From contig OY987231.1 of the NCBI GenBank assembly GCA_963920705.1, positions 22,173,024 through 22,237,023 of the forward strand: a stretch of 64,000 nucleotides of DNA. The letters are read 5' to 3'. Positions 48,101 to 56,222 of the stretch are shown in pieces. Under the pieces are notes generated by a model. That model saw only the letters and a list, made by a program, of their open reading frames with translations. It had not been told where the DNA came from and did not search any database. Numbering within the stretch: the first letter of the stretch is position 1; each line of letters opens with the position of its first letter. This stretch comes from Odiellus spinosus. Its lineage: Eukaryota; Arthropoda; Arachnida; Opiliones; Phalangiidae. The translations under genes were made by a program, and so were the position numbers.

Positions 48101-48746
48101 CTACCCGTTACATCTATTGTAATTAGTACTAACTAGATAAAGCAAAAATATCTCAGAGTTTACTGCCAACTGATGGCGCGACAACCCACGAGTTAAATTT
48201 GGTTTTAAGACAAATAATACGGTTTTAATTTACAGCGCGTATGAAACTACGGCGGATGGATACTTATATACGAATTTCAGTAGCAAGGAAAGTATTCGTT
48301 GAGATCTAAAGGTGATTTTGATTATAGGAAAACTCGGTTTCGTTATGATATGGGGAAAGGGTGTCTTTAATGGGGTTTTGCGGAGATGGGGGTAAGTTAT
48401 TACCATCTTGTGTCATCCGATTGTCGAAAGAGAGAACCTAAAACTAAAAGAAACCCACTCAAGGGTGTCCTCGAGTTTACTAGCTATACCCTAAAGGCTA
48501 TATGAAATGTTATTGTATGTTTTAAGTAAATTATTCTAGATTATTTAAATTTTAAGAAAGATTAAAATTAAATATGGTTAGATATTAGAATTACAATGAG
48601 ATCTCGTATATGGCGAAAGGTATATAATTTTTTATTTATTTAGAGTGAAATAAATGTCTATTTTTATTGATTTTTAATTGGAATTAAGAAAATATATCTA
48701 TTTTATATTTATTTAGAGAAGAAAATTATCCAATTTTTAAATAGAG
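42106..48746. other. Long AT-rich stretch without a recognised gene
   Basis: Scanned on both strands. It holds a J core at 44194-44243, TAGGCTTAG at 42438 and scattered A/T runs. A frame of 84 codons at 46721-46975 (plus) and others of 60-77 codons show no domain. 47380-47470 and 47560-47700 are GC-richer but do not resemble any family I know. Confidence 0.45.
44194..44243 (+). repeat. Family J dispersed core
   Basis: TTTGGACTATTTTTATCCTA, then TTAGGTATTAATCCGCCC. Confidence 0.5.
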
Positions 48747-49038
48747 CAAGAAGGATCAGATAAGGAGAGGAAAAGTGGGAACGGCGCGGCTCCTACTGCG
48801 TCGGCCTAAACTCCCACTCTGGGAGAACGTGGGACAGACGGGGGTAGAGATGCTTCGTGGTAAATTGTTGTCACGTTGGTAAAACGAATCCTTTATGAGA
48901 CGCGCTAGCTAGCGACCACGTGACAACAGTTTACCTCGAGAATTTCCTATCCCCCCTTTCCACCCGAGTGGGAGGTTGGCTCTTCTCTCTCTAACTCAAC
49001 GCAGCCCCACTTTTCCTCTCCTTATCTGATCCTTCTTG
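48747..49038 (+). mobile_element. Family C miniature element, copy 1
   Basis: 292 bp. The ends are CAAGAAGGATCAGATAAGGA and its inverse (terminal repeats of at least 33 bp, through GAGGAAAAGTGGG). The flanks AATAGAG (48740-48746) and ATTAGAG (49039-49045) match at six of seven bases. The interior is a long imperfect palindrome (CCCACTC...GAGTGGG, GTTGTCACGT...ACGTGACAAC). Confidence 0.9.
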
Positions 49039-49399
49039 ATTAGAGTGAAGAAAAATATTCATTATATATTTAGAATATAGAAAGTAATATATTTATCAGA
49101 ATTTTAATTGAGAGACAAAATATTTCTTGTAAAAAATCAAGTGAAATAAAATATAATTTATGGATTCAAGCTAGATCATTTCATAGCCCCTTTAAACGCG
49201 GAAAAAATAGATTCTAGGAATTTTAAAAAATTTTGCGCAAAAATAGGGAAGCACCCCTTTAATGTTTTCTTATACGACGTGAATTTACAAAATCAACCCG
49301 GGTTGCCTGAAATTTCGGTAATAAAAAAATATTTCCTTTTAAAACTGAGCAATAACTTTACGCTTGAACTAATCCTTAAAACTATAAGATTTAGTCAAA

Positions 49400-49783
49400 A
49401 TGATGGCGACCCTTAATTTCTTTAAGCATGCTTTTGATGGTTACGAAAAAAAAACAATGGTTTTGAACTTTTACTCGATTTTGATAGAAAAAAATACCTC
49501 AAGGAAATATAGAACATTTCCCATAGAAAATCCCGATTTCTCTAACAATATTAAATATTGGATCTGTCAAAAAAACAATTACAGACCTATCAACGTTGTC
49601 AATCAATTCGGACAAAGGTTTCTAGTGGTCAGAAATCCGACAATCGCGACTCCACCCATACACTTTGATATATATAATTACATCAAACTCCTAAGACAAA
49701 CAATATCAGCGAACGAAAAATATAGAATTTTGTTCGATATTAAGTTTACACAACGTGAAAAGTGGTGGCGGATTGATACGTAA
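49400..49783 (+). CDS. Unrecognised 127-codon open reading frame
   Basis: I do not recognise this product. The frame starts ATGATGGCG at 49400 with an in-frame TAA five codons upstream (49385) and ends TAA at 49783. The peptide is rich in Asn, Lys, Ile, Phe and Tyr. No signal peptide, membrane segment, coiled coil or metal-binding motif is evident; the C-terminus reads KWWRIDT. The last codons and stop lie in a family J repeat core on the opposite strand (CGGATTGATACG), which argues against a conserved gene. It lies between opposed family C elements. A frame of this length is uncommon but possible by chance in 64 kb this AT-rich. It could be a fragment of an exon, a relic of an element, or random. 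Confidence 0.2.
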   Translation: MMATLNFFKHAFDGYEKKTMVLNFYSILIEKNTSRKYRTFPIENPDFSNNIKYWICQKNNYRPINVVNQFGQRFLVVRNPTIATPPIHFDIYNYIKLLRQTISANEKYRILFDIKFTQREKWWRIDT

Positions 49784-49812
49784 TATTAAATCTTATAGGA
49801 AATAAAGTGGTC
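49762..49812 (-). repeat. Family J dispersed core
   Basis: On the minus strand GACCACTTTATTTCCTATAA, then TTTAATATTACGTATCAATC and CGCC. Confidence 0.6.
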
Positions 49813-49943
49813 AACGCTAACTAAGATCGGATGTCACGACTTTTCATCTTTGGAAGTTACAGTAAAAATACATATTTTATAATTAAATAAAAAATTCCCC
49901 GCAATACTACGTCATCAATATCGTCGCGTGGGTATTGTAGAGT

Positions 49944-50223
49944 CAAGAAGGATCAGATAAGGAGAGGAAAAGTGGGGCTGCGTTGAGTTAGAGAGAGAAG
50001 AGCCAACCTCCCACTCGGGTGGAAAGGGGGATAGGAAATTCTCGAGGTAAACTGTTGTCACGTGGTCGCTAGCTAGCGCGTCTCATAAAGGATTCGTTTT
50101 ACCCACGTGACAACAATTTACCACGAAGCATCTCTTCCCCCGTCCTCCCAGAGTGGGAGTTTAGGCCGACGCAGTAGGAGCCGCGCCGTTCCCACTTTTC
50201 CTCTCCTTATCTGATCCTTCTTG
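49944..50223 (-). mobile_element. Family C miniature element, copy 2
   Basis: 280 bp, opposite in orientation to copy 1 and highly similar. Perfect 7-bp duplication GTAGAGT (49937-49943 and 50224-50230). Confidence 0.93.
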
Positions 50224-50230
50224 GTAGAGT

Positions 50231-50309
50231 TTACAGTTGATTCCCACGCGATCTGGCACGTGATGAGGTCGCTTTCGCGCGGTCTTTTTTATGAAAGTAC
50301 TTAATTTCG
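50231..50309 (-). repeat. Family K dispersed core
   Basis: ACAGTTGATTCCCACGCG, then TCTGGCACGTGATGAGG and GCTTTCGCGCGGTC: the inverse of 4824-4899. Confidence 0.6.
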
Positions 50310-51220
50310 TACGCAAACATGTCGGATAATCTCAGGCGTTTTTAGATATAATAAGCACCCGTCACGTGATCACTACAAAATATTTTCCGAGGGTATTCCT
50401 TCACGGCCGTACGCGTATATGTACTCCGAAGATTCTGTTATGATTCAATATTTTACGACCATAATTAAATTATAATTAGCCTCGAGGGGAGAAGGGAATA
50501 AATTTATATCTGGGTTTTAGGCTTTATTAAATTTAATTTGCTAAATTGAAATTCGATGTAGGCTTAGCGAAAATAAAAAAAAAAACAAAGAAACTAAAGA
50601 ATCGGATGAATTTAAAAAGCGAACAACGTAACAGTGTGTCCCGCGAGATCGAGGAGCCCGCCGAAATTCAACGGGAGTCAAGCGAATCATGAAATTGCTC
50701 TAACACGCGTCAGATAGGAACCCTGGGCTATACGTGTCAACCTGAAGATTGACATACAGATCACGACTTTTTCTCTCTCTCTCTATAAAATTGGCCCATT
50801 ATCCCAACTCGCGTCAAGAATTTATAAATCGGTATATAGACTAAAATCATTTCGGACTCTTTCTAACATGTTCCGATTTTTCAAAAACAAAATAAAAAAA
50901 GACACTGTAAATTGAATACAGAAGGAAATGCTGCATAATGAAGACGCTAAAGAAATCGACCACTAATAAATCTTAATTTAATCTAAGACTTAGTCATTAA
51001 AAAATATTTAACTAAGCATCATTTTTAATAATGATGATATCTTCAAAGATTCTAGGCATAGTCTTATAAATCAAAGAACCAGTCGTGGGTGGGGTTTCAA
51101 CTCGCTATATGTCTCGCAACATTTGATTGGCTTTTGAAGCGTACACCTTAATGACGTAAACCTAAATTGTTTCCTCCTTAAAAACATTTCAGCCTCCTTA
51201 TGGATGAATTTAAGGCTCAG
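50310..51220. other. Unannotated sequence
   Basis: TAGGCTTAGCG at 50559; a CT run near 50770-50785. No gene was recognised. Confidence 0.4.
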
Positions 51221-51671
51221 TACCATTGGATCGAAATTCATTTGATCGACACGGGGTCCATTAGATCGAAATTCAATGGATCGACATGCAGAACCAAATG
51301 ATCGACACTTACAAAAAGAAGATTCAAATGATCGACAGTTAAAAAGATTGAGTGGTATAGATATGAAGTACCATTGGATCGACATGCAGAACCAAATGAT
51401 CGAAAATATCAAATATCAGTTTAAAAAAAGCCAAAAACTCTTGAAGTTTGATCTTATGGGAAGTTAAAAAACGCATATATATATACAAAAAAATTAGAGT
51501 GAGGCTGTCATTATTTTAGAATGCCCATGGATTATTTAATTATTATTTACATCTCTGGGTTGGTGTGGCTAAAAATTGAGGCGGTTGGGTATGTAATGTT
51601 TGTACTCGAGTTTATATAGAGTAACGACTTCAAAGGCGGATTTCATCTACCCCTGTCCAACATTATATATG

Positions 51672-51696
51672 ACCTAACCTAACCTAACCTAACCCT
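51672..51696 (+). repeat. Telomere-like core of W3
   Basis: Four CCTAA units followed by CCCTA. Confidence 0.85.
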
Positions 51697-51842
51697 ACAA
51701 AACCCAATCATTTTATTTATTAACCAAATAATTTCGATTATTTAACACACCATTTTCACGATGCGGATTCAAACTCAGTATCTTTTTACAATCCATGCGG
51801 GCTACCCTTTCGGGCAACGGGTCACGGCATCTCAATTAAAAC

Positions 51843-52112
51843 GAGAGAGACTGTCGATCAAATAAATTTCGATCAATTGGGGCTAATCCGTCGATCAAAT
51901 GAGACACACTGTCGATCAGATAAATTTCGATCCAATGGACCCTATGTCGATCGAATGAATTTCTATCTATTGGTAAAAAAACACGAGAGACTGTCGATCA
52001 AATAAATTTCGATCAAATGGGGCTATCCCGTCGATCAAATGAGACACACTGTCGATCAGATAAATTTCGATCCAAAGGACCCTTTGTCGATCGGATGAAT
52101 TTCTATCTATTA
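51843..52112 (+). repeat. 140-bp tandem duplication of the W3 right arm
   Basis: Two copies starting CACGAGAGACTGTCGATCAA-type at about 51843 and 51982, differing at a few positions (for example CAATTGG versus CAAATGG). Confidence 0.85.
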
Positions 52113-52116
52113 GTAA

Positions 52117-52678
52117 TATCCCGAATTGGCATGATGAAAATGCATCCCACACATTTTCCAATACTCCAATATTGATTCTAAAATATTTCTGAATAGCAAA
52201 ATATTTCTCATAATTTAAAAACTGTTTTAATTACGTAAAAAACCCAGCAAAAAGATATATAACGACCAAAAATATGGTATTAAATTCAAATTATTTTAAT
52301 TTCTTCAATTAAATATTTAATTAAAATTTTGAAATATTGGAAATTAAGTCAATTTAAATTATAATATCCGTTATTGGTTGATGTTCTTTTAAGATTTATC
52401 ACGTTGTTATCTAAACTATCCTTGTTTATGTCATGAGAAAATGCTCGACAGTACGCGATGGGACATTTATGAAACGACTCAAAAAAGATTTATAACAATT
52501 ATAAAAATTGTTGGTAAAAATGTGGCGAATGCTATTATATAGTTTATACGTAAAATGACACTCAAATGAGACACGTAAAGAAACTATTAAATACAAAAAA
52601 TACGCGAATACGAGGCGTGATCTATTATATTAGTCAAGTTTCCCATAAGCCTAAACTAGCATTTTTTTGTATACTATA
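52117..52678. other. AT-rich sequence, nothing recognised
   Basis: ATAAGCCTAAACTAGC near 52648 is a relative of the CTAAGCCTA motif. Confidence 0.4.
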
Positions 52679-53613
52679 TTAAAGGGATAGTATGTTGAGA
52701 AAGCATATTTTCATTGTACAAGGAATATTTAGAGGAAGAGTGATGTTTCAGGGTACATGCAAAATTTCCCTGGCCATAATTAAATAATTTCCCTAACCAT
52801 AATTAAATAATTTCACTCACCATAATTAAATAATTTCCCTGCCCATAATTAATTTCCCTGCCCATAATTAATTTCCCTGCCCATGATTAAATAATTTCCC
52901 TGCCCATGATTAATTTCCCTGCCCATGATTAAATAATTTCCCTGCCCATGATTAATTTCCCCGTCCATAATTAATTTCCCTGCTCAAAATTAATTTCCCT
53001 GTCCATAATAAAATAATTTCCCTGCCCGTAATTAATTTCCCTGCACATAATTAATTTCCCTGACCATAATTAATTTCCCTGTTCATAATTCATTTCCCTG
53101 TCCATAATAAAATAATTTCCCTGTCCATAATAAAATAATTTCCCTGCCCATAATTAAATTATTTCCCTGCCCATAATTAATTTCCCTGTCCATAATAAAA
53201 TAATTTCCCAGTCCATAATTAATTTCTCTGCCCATAATTAAATTATTTCCCTGGGCCCTTAATTAAATAATTTCCCTGACATGAAAAAAGCCAATTTCCA
53301 TGTTTTTCAACTAATAAAAATTATCCTTTCAAATAATAAGTCTTCAATAATTTTTTCAATAACTTTTTCCGGGCATTTTGGGCTCTTTCGCAAATACCCC
53401 AACTTTTCCCAGTTTTGTAACAGAAAATCAGCACAAAAACCTTTCAATTTTGATTTTGGACGAGTGACAAATGCTACGAGATCACCATGACCAATTGGTA
53501 AAATTCGAAATTAGTAAATTTTTGGTAGCAAAAGAACTAGGAATTTCGAGGGAGTAATAAGCATAAATATGATTTTAGAAGAATCAACCACATAGACGTT
53601 ACTACCCCTTTAA
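52679..53613. mobile_element. Possible TTAA element carrying a tandem array
   Basis: The left TTAAAGGGATAGTATGTT and the inverted right TTAAAGGGGTAGTAACGT are similar, with TTAA outermost on each side (52679-52682 and 53610-53613). The interior is mostly a TTTCCCTG-type array. The match is limited to the ends, so the element call is moderate. Confidence 0.5.
52765..53282 (+). repeat. Tandem array of TTTCCCTGCCCATAATTA
   Basis: A phrase of 17 bp (AATTTCCCTGCCCATAA plus variable T/A) or 25 bp when AATAA is inserted, repeated about 25 times with CCTGTCC, CCTGACC and CCCATGA variants. The mixture of two unit lengths suggests repeated unequal exchange. Confidence 0.9.
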
Positions 53614-54590
53614 AAAACTTGTCTTCCCAACTGTTTTTAGGCACAAAAACAAGGAATTTCTCATATTATTGTCGTCGAAATTACTTTAAAATTGAGCTTG
53701 ATTGCGGGAACATTTTTTTATTACTTTGATTATTATGATAGATGTTCGGTCGAGCTATGGGTGCCATACCCGGTTAGTGAACCTCTTTTTATATCAGATA
53801 TGGCGCGCCTTATTATATTCAAACTAACCAGGAAACGACCCTAAAGATAGCTTCGTACCCAATGCCAATTCATAATGAAAAAAGCAATACTATTAACGCC
53901 TGTAAAGATGTTTTTTCCGCGCAGCTTCGATGTTATCGGGAAAGCCGATATCTAGTAATAGTAAGTAAATAAATATCCATTTCAATTTGGATTTATTTAT
54001 TTCTGGTCCGTAAGTCGTTCATCAATCCATTAGCCAAATCATATTAATCCATTAAATATGACAGAATCAATGTGTACCTAAAAACTTTCATTTGTATAAT
54101 ATTCCTAATGTTTAAAAAAAAAAAAAAAAAAAAAAATAGCGAAAAAAAAAAGTCAAATGACAAATCTAAACCGTAAGCCAGAGAAAACAGAAAAATGATT
54201 CAATTCTCTGTTTACATAATAGGTAGGTATATATACCTCCAGCCACCGCGTGCTCAATGCAAATGTTGATTTAACAAACGCCGGGTGAATCAATAGTCGA
54301 GTTCGTATTACAGACATAAAATATTTTTCAATACAGATAGGAGTGTTCAAAACAAAACACGCTTTTTAAATGGATAATATTGACTCTCAAAGTGATAATT
54401 TAACCACTTTTTAATCATAAATAATTTTAAAACGCCTTATTCAAAATTGTACGCCTCTAAGTTGAGGCGTTCTTAAAGGCCTAGGATTACTTGGAAACAA
54501 ACTCTCGCTTCGCTACCCAATAGGAAGCTCAGAAGGTGAGCCCACTTCCCGCGAAACAGGCAGGTGACAGGCGGAAGAAATCCTAAGCCT
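53614..54590. other. Unannotated sequence
   Basis: Family N segment at 53892-53945; poly-A of about 24 at 54114-54137. No gene was recognised. Confidence 0.4.
53892..53945 (+). repeat. Family N dispersed segment
   Basis: ATTAACGCCTGTAAAGATGT, then CTTCGATGTTATCGGGAAA; relative at 32929-32983. Confidence 0.5.
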
Positions 54591-55031
54591 TTAAAGGGAG
54601 AATGCAACCTAATTACAAGTGATTTTTTATCGATTCCTTATCGTTTAAATAGGCCTAATCCACCGATAAAAAGTTTACAATACAAATATTAAACTAGAAA
54701 TAAATTTAAAACTTACCCTGAAAATAGGCTTAGCGGGATTCGTGGAGATCCTGAATCGCGTCCGTGTAAGGTCTAGCGACCAATGAGCGAAGGCCCGTCG
54801 TTCACGCGAGATCTCCACGAGACTTACGTCGCGCGCGATTGGTCGCTAGACCTTACACGGGAGGAAATCAGGAGCTCCATGAATCCCACTAAGCCTATTT
54901 TCAGGGTAAGTTTTAAATTTATATCTAGTTTAATATTTGTTTGTAAATTTTTTAAATAGTGGATTACGCCTATTTAAACGATAAGGAATCGATAAAAAAT
55001 CACTTGTTGTTAGGTTGCATCCTCCCTTTAA
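54591..55031. mobile_element. TTAA-bounded palindromic element B, copy 2
   Basis: 441 bp with TTAA at both edges (54591-54594 and 55028-55031). Near-identical to the reverse complement of 9727-10170, including the central CGCGAGATCTCCACGAG. The two arms are inverted repeats of each other. Confidence 0.92.
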
Positions 55032-55922
55032 GAAACTTTAAAATGAAAATTTCAAAAATATACAAGTGATTTTTTCCCCAATATATGACCTATTTTTTCT
55101 TGGCCGTAATTAACGATAATTATAGGAATTTCTGTATTAAGTACTTTTAAGAGAAAGACGACGCGAAAGCAACCTTATCACGTTAAGGATATATTCTATT
55201 GTATATTAATTATATTTATGAAAAATAACTGTACGATGTAGTAATGCGAACGGGTCTCTTATAAAATTATATTATATATAATATTTGTATATATGGCCTC
55301 AACGCCGTAGAAGTCCGTCAATTGTGTCGCCTTAGCGCTTAGATACAATACTAGCCTGGTGGTTTTTGAATTCGCAACACGCCCGTAACCGATACCCCTT
55401 ACTTTTCTATATAAAATCAAATACGAAAGGTTTGTGTTTGCATTTTCAGTTTGAATCCCTGATTTTTTTTAGGTTATTCAGCTTTTGTTTGTCTACGGTC
55501 CGAAAGAAATAAATTTAATGGACTTATTTGATCCGCTTTGCCGCGAATTTAACGGGGGACCATCCCATTTTGTCCCCAAATATATTAAATAAAATCGGTT
55601 TGAACCGTTTTTATTATTTTACTTTTTTTATTTGATATTATTCAAATTAGGCTCTGCTCGAAATTGTTTCTAGGCTAAGTATAAAATAAAACAAAGGTAT
55701 TGGGAGGTTGGTTAAGATTATTGGCTGGTTTTTTTTTTCCTGGTATTATATACGCAACTGATGCAGTTTGAATTCAGAATTAAAAAATCTAGATAATTTT
55801 ATTCAACTATTTTATTAACAGTCGTTCTCATAAATGGAGTAATAAAGACTGAAGAACTTGGTTCCTAGATCAATCTTTTAGGTCTTTCGTAACACTGATC
55901 TATATTTATTGTATAACTCATG
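55032..55922. other. AT-rich sequence with a K core
   Basis: K core at 55131-55187 (AAGTACTTTTAAGAGAAAGA, then ACGCGAAAGCAA). No gene was recognised. Confidence 0.4.
55131..55187 (+). repeat. Family K dispersed core
   Basis: TTAAGTACTTTTAAGAGAAA, then GACGCGAAAGCAACCTTATC and ACGTTAAGG (minor drift). Confidence 0.5.
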
Positions 55923-55929
55923 GTATAAC

Positions 55930-56215
55930 CAGGTTTCCACAGTTTTTCCAGGTTTTCCCTGACCTTTTCCAACGATTTTCCTTGACCGTTTCGGCTAATA
56001 CTACCCAATTTTTAACCTTTTATTGTTTTATATAATCGCGTTCGCCAAACTGCAGGCGTATCTTTGTTCTAATCTATACAACTGACACGGTCAGCTGAGA
56101 ATCTTTTCCGCGGATAATGATTGTAATTTCCTGACTTCTTGAAGTATATTTAAATTCCTTGACTTTTTAAAATATCTTAAAATTCCCTGACTTTTCCCTG
56201 ACTTGTGGCAAACCT
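55930..56215. repeat. TTCCCTGAC word-repeat element, near-complete copy
   Basis: Ends CAGGTTTCCACAG and inverted AGGTTTGCCACAAG; both arms carry TTTTCCCTGAC-type phrases, with unrelated sequence and GTCAGCTGAGAATC between. The flanks GTATAAC (55923-55929) and GTATAAG (56216-56222) match at six of seven bases. Confidence 0.7.
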
Positions 56216-56222
56216 GTATAAG

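Larger units (their letters stand above)
49046..49936. other. AT-rich segment between two opposed family C elements
   Basis: About 890 bp flanked by inverted copies of family C. It contains the 127-codon frame and a J core. Confidence 0.5.
51221..52116. repeat. Word-repeat element W3 (GGATCGAAATTCA arms, CCTAA core)
   Basis: The left arm (51221-51417) iterates CCATTGGATCGACATGCAGA and AAATGATCGACA. The right arm (51840-52116) iterates GTCGATCAAATAAATTTCGA. A CCTAA run lies between at 51672. The edges pair as CCATTGGATCGAAATTCATT versus inverted CCAATAGATAGAAATTCATT. A sequence at 51622-51655 (GACTTCAAAGGCGGATTTCA) resembles a degraded family A end. The element is related in phrase to W1 but clearly a different version. 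Confidence 0.75.

Noticed and set aside
51760-51850. Minus-strand tRNA-like sequence (TTTGAATCCGC)
   Set aside because: A B-box-like string is present, but the five-base stem around it does not pair and no cloverleaf can be drawn.
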